From NCBI GenBank assembly GCA_014654165.1, contig JACWDK010000009.1, positions 1-47,982 of the forward strand: DNA of 47,982 nt. Reading direction: 5' to 3'. Source of the DNA: Pelagibacterales bacterium SAG-MED13 (GTDB taxonomy: Bacteria > Pseudomonadota > Alphaproteobacteria > Pelagibacterales > Pelagibacteraceae). The translations under genes and the position numbers were made by a program. The notes beneath the pieces are model-generated. The model did not search any database. It was not told where the DNA came from and saw only the letters and a program-made list of their open reading frames with translations. The first letter of the stretch is position 1. Every line of letters starts with the position of its first letter. Below, one piece after another: positions 1 to 5,974 of this stretch.

Positions 1-74
1 ATATTTTTTTTTAAATTAACTTGAATTTCTACTTCTCCACAATGACATGTTAATTTTTTCGTTATTCTCCCCAT
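1..74 (-). CDS. GFA-domain protein (DUF636 / glutathione-dependent formaldehyde-activating enzyme-like), 5' part only
   Basis: Reading leftward from an ATG at 72-74, the first 24 codons stay open to the window edge and encode a C-x-C-G-E-V motif (Cys10, Cys12, Gly13). This matches the first zinc-binding motif at the N terminus of GFA-fold proteins, which usually begin with a short stretch ending in CxCGxV. The start lies inside the last codons of the cupin gene (4-codon overlap), which suggests co-transcription and translational coupling. GFA-family proteins are small zinc proteins, mostly of unknown substrate despite the family name. The rest of the gene is outside the window, so the family call rests on one motif. 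Confidence 0.55.
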   Translation of the reverse strand, partial: MGRITKKLTCHCGEVEIQVNLKKN

Positions 75-412
75 TTTCCATGAAACTCATAAACTACTGC
101 TGGTTCATTGCCTACTACCCAGCCATCATGACCTGGATCTATTGAGTATGCATCACCAGCTTTATAAGTTAGTTCTGTTCCATCATCATGTTTGGCACAA
201 ACTGCTCCAGAAACTATTACTCCAAGATGTTTTGCTTTGCAGCTATCAGTGCCTACCGTTGGTTTAATGTCTTGTGACCATTTCCAACCTGGCTGTAAAA
301 CTAATCTCATTACTCTTTGATCGCCTACTTTTACAATATCTATTTTGGCATTTTTAAAACTCGTGTTACTTTCATCTGGATTATCAAAAGTTTTGACTTC
401 AATTGAGTTCAT
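62..412 (-). CDS. Small single-domain cupin protein
   Basis: 116 residues that read as one conserved beta-barrel: a W-K-W-S stretch near residue 45, the central H-L-G-V-I-V-S-G segment near 63-70, then G-D-A-Y-S-I-D-P-G-H-D near 86-96, the usual layout of the two cupin motifs. Metal-ligand candidates are His63, His75 and His95, but the classic HxH pair is not obvious, so metal binding is uncertain. The substrate cannot be told from sequence. A good Shine-Dalgarno site (AAGGAG at 419-424, six bases from the ATG) fixes the start. It is followed by an overlapping GFA-domain gene and transcribed away from umuDC. Confidence 0.75.
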   Translation of the reverse strand: MNSIEVKTFDNPDESNTSFKNAKIDIVKVGDQRVMRLVLQPGWKWSQDIKPTVGTDSCKAKHLGVIVSGAVCAKHDDGTELTYKAGDAYSIDPGHDGWVVGNEPAVVYEFHGKWGE

Positions 413-434
413 ATTTTTCTCCTTTTATAATTAA

Positions 435-463
435 ATTAGAATTTTAAACTATCTCTGGTTCAA
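435..463 (-). promoter_or_regulatory. Putative sigma70 promoter of the cupin gene
   Basis: On the minus strand a TTGAAC -35 hexamer (458-463) is followed after 17 bases by TCTAAT (435-440), four and five matches to consensus. It would give a leader of about 15-20 bases containing the AAGGAG ribosome site. Prediction from sequence only. Confidence 0.45.
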
Positions 464-496
464 GTTATCCACAAGTATACAAAATATAGTTTTGAT

Positions 497-545
497 GTTC
501 ACGTTTTGATTCACTTTTGATTCAATTACAGACTCAAAATACAAC
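497..545 (+). promoter_or_regulatory. LexA-like operator repeats and promoter of umuDC
   Basis: Three direct half-sites lie in a row: GTTC (497-500), ATTC (509-512) and ATTC (520-523). The last two are spaced as ATTC-N7-ATTC, one base per half-site away from the alphaproteobacterial LexA box GTTC-N7-GTTC. They overlap a candidate -35 (TTGATT, 517-522), which is 17 bases from a weak -10 (TACAAC, 540-545). A LexA dimer here would block RNA polymerase at umuD. The consensus is established knowledge; its use at this site is inference. Confidence 0.5.
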
Positions 546-565
546 CTCTTGCGTGTATTCTATAA

Positions 566-991
566 ATGGGCTATAAATTAGAACAAAACAAGAACATGAA
601 ACTAACTATACCATATTATCTGCATAAAGCTGGTGCTGGTTTTCCTTCACCTGCAACTGATTATATCGAAGAAGATATCGATCTAAACATGCATTTAATC
701 AGAAATGTCCCTGCCACCTTCATTATTAGAGTTCAGGGTAAATCAATGGTAGATGTCGGGATCAATGATGGAGATTTATTAGTTGTCGATAAAAGTTTAA
801 AACCAAAAAATTTTTCAACTGTTATTGCAAATGTTCATGATGAACTTGTGGTTAAAACCTTAGTTCAAGAAAGAGATAAAAAATTTCTAACCTCAGGTTC
901 TAAAGAGTTTTCTAATAGAATTTTAATTAACGATGAACAAGATATCTTTATTTGGGGGGTTGTGACTTATGTCATCCATTCAACATACTAG
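566..991 (+). CDS. umuD: UmuD, self-cleaving subunit of translesion polymerase V (S24 peptidase)
   Basis: 141 residues that align almost without gaps to E. coli UmuD. The cleavage region reads A-G-A-G-F-P-S-P-A-T-D-Y, placing the scissile Ala24-Gly25 bond exactly where E. coli has Cys24-Gly25. The catalytic dyad is Ser60 (G-K-S-M-V-D) and Lys97 (V-V-K-T-L), with the same numbering as E. coli, which supports the start at 566; an internal ATG at 596 is possible. RecA-stimulated autocleavage yields UmuD', which joins UmuC as polymerase V. The 3' end overlaps umuC by 23 bases. A LexA-like repeat lies just upstream. Confidence 0.95.
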   Translation: MGYKLEQNKNMKLTIPYYLHKAGAGFPSPATDYIEEDIDLNMHLIRNVPATFIIRVQGKSMVDVGINDGDLLVVDKSLKPKNFSTVIANVHDELVVKTLVQERDKKFLTSGSKEFSNRILINDEQDIFIWGVVTYVIHSTY

Positions 992-2249
992 AAAATTAGC
1001 TTTGGTTGATTGTAATTCTTTTTATGTTTCTTGTGAGAGATTATTCAATCCTAAAATAAGAAGAAAGCCTGTTGTTGTATTATCCAATAATGATGGTTGT
1101 ATTATATCAAGATCAAATGAAGCAAAAGCTTTGGGAATTAAAATGGGTGAACCTTATTTTAAAGCTAAAGATATCATTGTTAAAAATAAAGTTGAGGTCT
1201 TTTCTTCAAATTATTCTTTATATGGAGACTTATCTAGAAGAGTAATGAGAACACTTAAAAGGTTTAACTCAGAAATAGAGGTTTATTCAATTGATGAGGC
1301 TTTTTTAGATTTATCGAATTTTGCTGATAGTGAAGTAGAAAAAGTTGGAAAAGAAATTAGAGGAACTATTTTACAGTGGACCGGTATTCCGACTAGTATT
1401 GGTATTGCTAAAACAAAAACTTTGAGCAAAATTGCAAATCATATTGCAAAAAAGAAACAATCAGGTGTTACTAGTTTAATTGGTATAGAAAATTTAGATC
1501 CTATTCTCGAAAAAATTGAAATTAATGACGTATGGGGTGTTGGTAGACAGCTTACAAAGTTTTATCAAAAGAATGGAATTTATAATGCTAAACAACTTAA
1601 AAATAAATCTAATACGTGGATCAAAAAATCTTCTAATGTTTTGGGTTCAAGAACTGCAATGGAATTAAGAGGTATACCATGTATCAATTTAGAAACTACA
1701 CAAACAAAAAGAAAAAGTTGCGTTGTTTCAAGATCTTTTGGGAAAAGAATTGAAAAATTTCAAGAATTAAAAGAAGCAGTTGCAAATTATTGTTTAAACG
1801 CGTCTGAAAAAATTAGGTCAGAGTCTTTAGTTACAAAAGCTATTACCGTATTTGTTAGAACTAGCCCTTTTCAAAGAAACTTTAGTTATTATTCAAATGC
1901 AGAAACAATCGACTTCCCAATAGCAACAAACAATAGCATTGAAATTGTTAAGACTGCAATTAATATTTTAGAAAAGATTTTTAAAAATGGTTACCAATAT
2001 CAAAAAGCAGGTGTCATGCTTACAGGATTACATAATGATGATGGTAGAAAAAATTTATTTTCATCTGAAAAAGATGAAAAGATAAATAATTTAATGAGAT
2101 CAATTGATAATACTAATTATAGATACGGAAGATCAACTTTAAGTCTTGCTAGTGCAGGTGTGCAAAAAAAATGGAATATGAGAAGGCAATACTCTTCTAA
2201 AATAGATACTGCTGATTTTTATTGCCTGCCTAAAATAAAAGCTATTTAA
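969..2249 (+). CDS. umuC: UmuC, catalytic Y-family DNA polymerase V subunit
   Basis: 426 residues, the normal UmuC length. The first catalytic aspartate is in L-V-D-C-N-S-F-Y (Asp14) and the second motif is Y-S-I-D-E-A-F-L-D (Asp109, Glu110), both hallmarks of Y-family lesion-bypass polymerases. The palm/fingers signature S-N-N-D-G-C-I-I-S-R is present near residue 39. A helix-hairpin-helix thumb region follows, with a little-finger domain and the UmuC-type C terminus. It overlaps umuD in a different frame, so the two are translated from one message. It enables error-prone synthesis across damaged template, useful under surface-ocean UV. Confidence 0.96.
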   Translation: MSSIQHTRKLALVDCNSFYVSCERLFNPKIRRKPVVVLSNNDGCIISRSNEAKALGIKMGEPYFKAKDIIVKNKVEVFSSNYSLYGDLSRRVMRTLKRFNSEIEVYSIDEAFLDLSNFADSEVEKVGKEIRGTILQWTGIPTSIGIAKTKTLSKIANHIAKKKQSGVTSLIGIENLDPILEKIEINDVWGVGRQLTKFYQKNGIYNAKQLKNKSNTWIKKSSNVLGSRTAMELRGIPCINLETTQTKRKSCVVSRSFGKRIEKFQELKEAVANYCLNASEKIRSESLVTKAITVFVRTSPFQRNFSYYSNAETIDFPIATNNSIEIVKTAINILEKIFKNGYQYQKAGVMLTGLHNDDGRKNLFSSEKDEKINNLMRSIDNTNYRYGRSTLSLASAGVQKKWNMRRQYSSKIDTADFYCLPKIKAI

Positions 2250-2496
2250 TTTTTGTAATATCTAAAATATTCTTCAAGGAGTTATTAAATTCTTCCATAT
2301 TCTCCCTCAGTGCTAAATTTGAAATTAAATAAATCATTACTAATAATAATATTAATGGAATAGCAGTTATTACTGAGGCATTACTTTTAATCAGTAAAAT
2401 ATAAACAACTATAAACAATGCTGAACGGAACAAGACTGGCCGCTTAAATACACTAATAATAGAAAGTGAGTGTTTTAATAAACTTGAAAAGTTCAT
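2242..2496 (-). CDS. C-terminal membrane part of a frameshifted GT2 glycosyltransferase
   Basis: As an isolated ORF this would be an 84-residue protein with two transmembrane segments, but its frame stays open upstream to about 2559, and those 21 extra codons read like the natural continuation of the GT2 gene (including P-S-I-R-G-N-R-Y-H-G-P-S). Joining residue 188 of the upstream ORF to this frame gives a 293-residue protein, typical of DPM1-like GT2 enzymes with a catalytic domain followed by two membrane helices. I treat it as the C-terminal part of that gene, not an independent gene. Its stop codon region overlaps the end of umuC by 8 bases, tail to tail. Confidence 0.7.
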   Translation of the reverse strand: MNFSSLLKHSLSIISVFKRPVLFRSALFIVVYILLIKSNASVITAIPLILLLVMIYLISNLALRENMEEFNNSLKNILDITKIK

Positions 2497-2537
2497 TTGA
2501 GAAGGTCCATGATATCTATTTCCTCTAATGGAAGGTA

Positions 2538-3122
2538 TTAAAAATAAATCTTTTTCAATTTTTTTAATGAACCAGAAAAACTATTCCAGGTAGCTTTTTC
2601 ATTAATCATTTTTTCTACTGTAGTCTTTGGTAAGCAAGTAAAATTTCCATATTTGATAGACTTGCCAGTAAAAGTAAGCGTAATTAGCTTATGAATTTGA
2701 TAGCAACTTTTGAATAATAAATCCTCTGATCTTTTTATTCTTTCACCTACAATAGGCATGCCATTTGAATTTTCAATTTGCTTTAAAAACTCTTTTATTT
2801 CTTCAGGCCTATCTTCTCCATCACCATCCATAGGGATTACATAATCAAAATCCTCTTTTTCATAAATATATTTAAGTCCTGTAGCAATACATCTTGTGTG
2901 GCCTTGATTTATTTTCATATTTAATATTTTTACAGAATTAAGATTTTCCAGACTCTTTTCCTCTACAGGGCGATCATGGTTTGATCCATCATTAACAATT
3001 ATAATAGAAAGTTGAAATTCTGGATCTATCGATAAATTATTAATTTCATCTACGAGCTTAGAAACTGATTGCCAGTCATTATATACAGGTATCAATATTT
3101 TAATCTTACTCATGATTTTCAA
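2538..3122 (-). CDS. GT2 glycosyltransferase, catalytic domain, frame broken at residue 188
   Basis: GT-A fold family 2 glycosyltransferase resembling dolichyl/undecaprenyl-phosphate sugar transferases. It has the nucleotide-sugar-binding start I-P-V-Y-N-D-W near residue 11, I-V-N-D-G-S near 42, and the metal-binding M-D-G-D-G-E-D near 98. The frame ends after a run of seven A on the coding strand (2559-2565) read as xxA-AAA-AAA; a -1 shift there joins it to the membrane part at 2242-2559. The natural product is therefore probably 293 residues, made by slippage, or the gene is a recent pseudogene, or one A is missing from the assembly. It overlaps the GT-C gene upstream by 4 bases. Confidence 0.8.
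   Translation of the reverse strand: MKIMSKIKILIPVYNDWQSVSKLVDEINNLSIDPEFQLSIIIVNDGSNHDRPVEEKSLENLNSVKILNMKINQGHTRCIATGLKYIYEKEDFDYVIPMDGDGEDRPEEIKEFLKQIENSNGMPIVGERIKRSEDLLFKSCYQIHKLITLTFTGKSIKYGNFTCLPKTTVEKMINEKATWNSFSGSLKKLKKIYF
2559..2565 (-). other. A7 slippery run, site of a -1 frame change
   Basis: Seven T on the plus strand, hence A7 in the message, phased as TTA-AAA-AAA-TTG in the upstream frame. This is the canonical A-AAA-AAA heptamer for -1 ribosomal slippage and also a substrate for polymerase slippage. An eighth A would fuse the two GT2 reading frames exactly. I saw no strong stimulatory hairpin directly downstream. Confidence 0.6.
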
Positions 3123-4519
3123 TAATTTCTATACATTACAAAACAGTGCTTAGTATTGAAAGCAACAAATTTTATTGATTTAAAAATTGGCTCAAAAGAA
3201 ACATCACATTTAACCTTTGGATGATTTACTAAAATAAATCCACCTTTTAAATTTAATGTATCTTTTGAATAATCATACAACCTTGGTCTTGATTTTAAAT
3301 GATATACTAAATTTCCCCCTATCCACTCATCACCAACTATAGATACCAGTTCTGTGTCTGTGTATTTTTTCCATTCTGACTCAACTATACTTGCAATATT
3401 AGCTCCAAGATAATCTGTTCTTTTATCAGTTTTTGTAATTGAGATATAAGCATAAGTAAAAGGTGAAAGGATAAATAAAATTATAAAAGCTGAAATAAAT
3501 CCATTCAACTTTTTTAAATTTATTTTTGCTTGAAAGATATAAACAACCAATACACCAAAAAACAAATAAAATGGCGTCATCCACATTGTTCTTATTTTTG
3601 ATCCTGTAAGCATTGAGGTTAAAAACATTAAAGCTATTGGTGCTAAATTAACAAATATCAAAAATAGTAATTTTTTATCCTTAAAAGATATTTTTAACTT
3701 AAATTTTTTAATCAAAAAAAATGACATAATAAAAAATGGAATTAATATTCCTGCTTGTTTACCTAAAAATATTAACGGATAAACTATGTGATCTAGAAAA
3801 CTTGAATTTTCTAATCCAGTTCTAGCTAATCCATAAGTGATAGTTATGTAATCATTATTTGTTAACCAAATTAAATGGGGGACTAATAAAACAACAAAAA
3901 CCTCTAAGGATATCAAATATTTAAAATCAAATTTTTTATATTTTTTTATAAAAATTGCATAAAAAAATAACAAATCTATTGCTATTAAAAGATAAATAAA
4001 AAGGTATTTAGATAAAAAACCTAAAGCAGCAAACACTCCTAGCCAAAAACAATCTTTAAAAGCTATTTGTTGATTATCAAATAACTTCCAAGAATAATAA
4101 ACACATAATGCCCAAAAGGGTAATTGGCAAACATTCACGTTAAATTCTGGTGATGTAAAATTATAAAAATATATACCTTCTAATAAAAGGACTGAAATTA
4201 GGCATAATATTTTATTTTTGAATAAATTTTCCGCAAATTTAAAAACAACAAAAAAGGCTACTACTACAAATATTTGGCTTAATAGATAATAGGCCCAATC
4301 TTGAGCACCAAATATTTGATAAAATACCTCAGGAAAAAAAGCACTTACTGGAGGATGCTTATTGAATCCCCATTCTAGATTACTACCCCAGGCAAGAGCC
4401 TCGATGGTATCTAAAGGTAAATTATGATTTGTTAAATAAGGAACAATTGTCCAGGTAATTAAATGGGACAGTACAAAAATAAAAAAAATATTATTTATAT
4501 TTCTGTTAAGGACATTCAT
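3119..4519 (-). CDS. GT-C (GT39/GT83-like) polytopic membrane glycosyltransferase
   Basis: 466 residues from the chosen start, with about ten hydrophobic segments and a C-terminal soluble tail. The N-terminal periplasmic loop reads N-H-N-L-P-L-D-T-I-E-A, matching the acidic catalytic loop of PMT/ArnT-type enzymes, followed by W-G-F-N-K-H-P-P. Such enzymes move a sugar from a polyprenyl-phosphate carrier onto lipid, glycan or protein on the outer face of the membrane. The downstream GT2 gene (4-base overlap) probably makes the polyprenyl-phosphate sugar donor, a common pairing. A longer start at 4555 is unlikely because it would run through the dksA promoter. The acceptor is unknown. Confidence 0.85.
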   Translation of the reverse strand: MNVLNRNINNIFFIFVLSHLITWTIVPYLTNHNLPLDTIEALAWGSNLEWGFNKHPPVSAFFPEVFYQIFGAQDWAYYLLSQIFVVVAFFVVFKFAENLFKNKILCLISVLLLEGIYFYNFTSPEFNVNVCQLPFWALCVYYSWKLFDNQQIAFKDCFWLGVFAALGFLSKYLFIYLLIAIDLLFFYAIFIKKYKKFDFKYLISLEVFVVLLVPHLIWLTNNDYITITYGLARTGLENSSFLDHIVYPLIFLGKQAGILIPFFIMSFFLIKKFKLKISFKDKKLLFLIFVNLAPIALMFLTSMLTGSKIRTMWMTPFYLFFGVLVVYIFQAKINLKKLNGFISAFIILFILSPFTYAYISITKTDKRTDYLGANIASIVESEWKKYTDTELVSIVGDEWIGGNLVYHLKSRPRLYDYSKDTLNLKGGFILVNHPKVKCDVSFEPIFKSIKFVAFNTKHCFVMYRNY

Positions 4520-4536
4520 AAGTAAATATTTACAAT

Positions 4537-4563
4537 AATTAAGGTTGCTTGACACCCTTAATT
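4537..4563. promoter_or_regulatory. Perfect inverted repeat over the dksA -35 box
   Basis: AATTAAGG (4537-4544) and CCTTAATT (4556-4563) are perfect inverted arms separated by 11 bases. The dyad centre (4550) falls inside the TTGACA -35 hexamer of dksA, a classical repressor position, and lies about 30 bases upstream of the divergent GT-C start. Similar dyads do occur by chance in AT-rich DNA, so only the position makes this notable. Confidence 0.4.
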
Positions 4564-4576
4564 TGCTGAATATACT
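4549..4576 (+). promoter_or_regulatory. Strong sigma70 promoter of dksA
   Basis: Perfect TTGACA (4549-4554), a 16-base spacer, and TATACT (4571-4576). Transcription would begin near 4583, about 16 bases before the dksA ATG at 4599, so the longer reading frame starting at 4545 cannot be the protein start. Confidence 0.7.
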
Positions 4577-4598
4577 CCCACGAATTCAGTTTGAAATT

Positions 4599-5123
4599 AT
4601 GCCTAAAACCACCAAAGTAAAAAAAAAGATTTCTAAAGTTAAAAATAAAACTGTAATAAAGCCAAAATCAAAATTAGCTACTAAACCAAAAGTATTATCA
4701 AAAGGTCCAATTAAAATCTCTAAGAACTATACACCGAAAGATACAGAAAAATATATGTGTGAGAAACATAAAGTATTTTTTAGAGTTAAGTTACAGGAAT
4801 GGAAGAAAGAATTAGTCAGAGCAAACAATGAAGCTCTATATAATGGCAGTATGGACGATAATAGTATTTCTGCAGATATAGTTGATCAAGCAAGTTCATA
4901 CACTGACAAGAATGTTGAAATGAAAGCAATTAATAGACAAATAAAATTAATCTCAGAAATTGATAAAGCTTTGATTAGAATTAAAGATGATACTTATGGT
5001 TACTGTTTAGACACGGCTGAACCTATTGGATTAAAAAGACTAATGGCTAGACCTGTTGCAAAATTTACTATTGCAGCACAAGAAAAACATGAAAAAAATG
5101 AGAAAGTATACGCTGATGAATAA
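4599..5123 (+). CDS. dksA: DksA-type RNA polymerase-binding transcription factor
   Basis: 174 residues from ATG 4599. A Lys-rich, probably disordered tail (residues 1-45) precedes the DksA core. The coiled-coil tip keeps the D-x-x-D-x-A motif (Asp93, Asp96, Ala98) that reaches into the polymerase secondary channel, so the ppGpp-linked function is expected to be intact. The globular zinc-finger region has only one of the four cysteines (Cys136, as C-L-D-T) and then I-G-L-K-R-L-M-A-R-P. This zinc-free form is usual for alphaproteobacteria. No Shine-Dalgarno site is visible. Two tiny membrane ORFs follow with overlapping stop/start codons. Confidence 0.93.
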   Translation: MPKTTKVKKKISKVKNKTVIKPKSKLATKPKVLSKGPIKISKNYTPKDTEKYMCEKHKVFFRVKLQEWKKELVRANNEALYNGSMDDNSISADIVDQASSYTDKNVEMKAINRQIKLISEIDKALIRIKDDTYGYCLDTAEPIGLKRLMARPVAKFTIAAQEKHEKNEKVYADE

Positions 5124-5244
5124 AAAAAAGAGAAAAAATAAATCTCCTCATAACCCAATCACTTACAATTTCACAAAAAAATATATTTATTTTTACTATG
5201 CTTTTTTTTGGATACTATTGTTATTATTTGTATTTACTAGATGA
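5116..5244 (+). CDS. Predicted 42-residue single-pass membrane protein
   Basis: The ATG at 5116 overlaps the last codons of dksA, a usual translational-coupling arrangement. The product starts with a strongly basic stretch (M-N-K-K-K-R-K-N-K) and ends in a hydrophobic helix rich in Phe, Tyr, Leu and Ile, i.e. an N-in membrane micropeptide. I recognise no family. It could be a chance ORF, but coupling on both sides argues for translation. Confidence 0.45.
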   Translation: MNKKKRKNKSPHNPITYNFTKKYIYFYYAFFWILLLLFVFTR

Positions 5245-5345
5245 ATAAAAAATTTATTTTCATTATTATAATAATTTTGGCAATAGAGTTTTCTGGTCAT
5301 GGTATATTTGCTTCTTTGTTTAGACTACTTAACTCAATCAATTAA
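5241..5345 (+). CDS. Predicted 34-residue membrane micropeptide
   Basis: ATG at 5241 overlaps the TGA of the preceding small ORF (ATGA). The product is M-N-K-K-F followed by an isoleucine-rich hydrophobic helix and a short polar tail, so it is probably a membrane or exported peptide. It ends two bases before the convergent GST stop, thus filling the whole gap. No recognisable family. Confidence 0.4.
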   Translation: MNKKFIFIIIIILAIEFSGHGIFASLFRLLNSIN

Positions 5346-5347
5346 AG

Positions 5348-5974
5348 CTAAGGTTTGGGTGGGAATTCTTTTTGATCCATAAAAGCAAAACCTTTTATCA
5401 CTGCCTCTCTTTCAGCAACTTCATTGTACCATCTAGTTAAATTTTTATAATTAATCAAACCAATATCATGCCATTCATGTCGAGCAATCCACGGAAAAGT
5501 TCCAATATCTGAAATATTATAATTGTCACCTGATAAAAATTTTGAAGATGATAGTCTCTCATCTAGCTCTTCATAAATTCTTTTGGATATTTTAAAGTAT
5601 CTTTCTTCACCAAATGAACTTTTACCAGGATGATAATGATGAAATTGATGATGTTGTCCTAACATCGGACCTACATAACCCATTTGGGCCATTAACCATT
5701 GATTGATTTCTAATCTTTCTTTCAGGTCATAAAACTTACCACTTTGTTCAGCTAAGTAGATTAAAATTGCTCCAGACTCAAAAATAGTTTTATTATTCTT
5801 ATGATCGATAATTACTGGGATTTTGCTTAATGGGCTAATTTTTTTAAAATTTGGTTTGAATTGTTCACCCTTATCAAGATCTATTTTTGTGACTTTATAT
5901 TCGTATCCAATTTCTTCTAGCATTATACTAATTTTTTTTCCGTTTGGTGTATTTGCAGAAAAAAGTTCTATCAC
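5348..5974 (-). CDS. Glutathione S-transferase-like protein (YghU/YfcG, Ure2p-like group)
   Basis: 208 residues: an N-terminal thioredoxin-fold domain with F-S-A-N-T-P-N-G-K-K (residues 4-13), the cis-proline K-I-P-V-I and the glutathione-binding F-E-S-G-A-I, then an all-helical C-terminal domain. The segment M-G-Y-V-G-P-M-L-G-Q is characteristic of the Nu-class YfcG/YghU disulfide-bond oxidoreductases, which reduce small disulfides with glutathione. Its start overlaps the FNR stop by 4 bases, placing it last in the proteorhodopsin-ferredoxin-FNR unit and suggesting a thiol-redox role. Confidence 0.88.
   Translation of the reverse strand: MIELFSANTPNGKKISIMLEEIGYEYKVTKIDLDKGEQFKPNFKKISPLSKIPVIIDHKNNKTIFESGAILIYLAEQSGKFYDLKERLEINQWLMAQMGYVGPMLGQHHQFHHYHPGKSSFGEERYFKISKRIYEELDERLSSSKFLSGDNYNISDIGTFPWIARHEWHDIGLINYKNLTRWYNEVAEREAVIKGFAFMDQKEFPPKP

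Noticed and set aside
465-473. Perfect DnaA box TTATCCACA between the cupin gene and umuD, possibly an origin
   Set aside because: It is a single box with no cluster, no AT-rich unwinding repeat and no dnaA/dnaN nearby. A few such 9-mers are expected by chance on both strands of a 48-kb AT-rich window.
4545-4598. Upstream start for dksA adding 18 residues
   Set aside because: That ATG lies upstream of the dksA -35 hexamer, and the extra residues do not resemble DksA.
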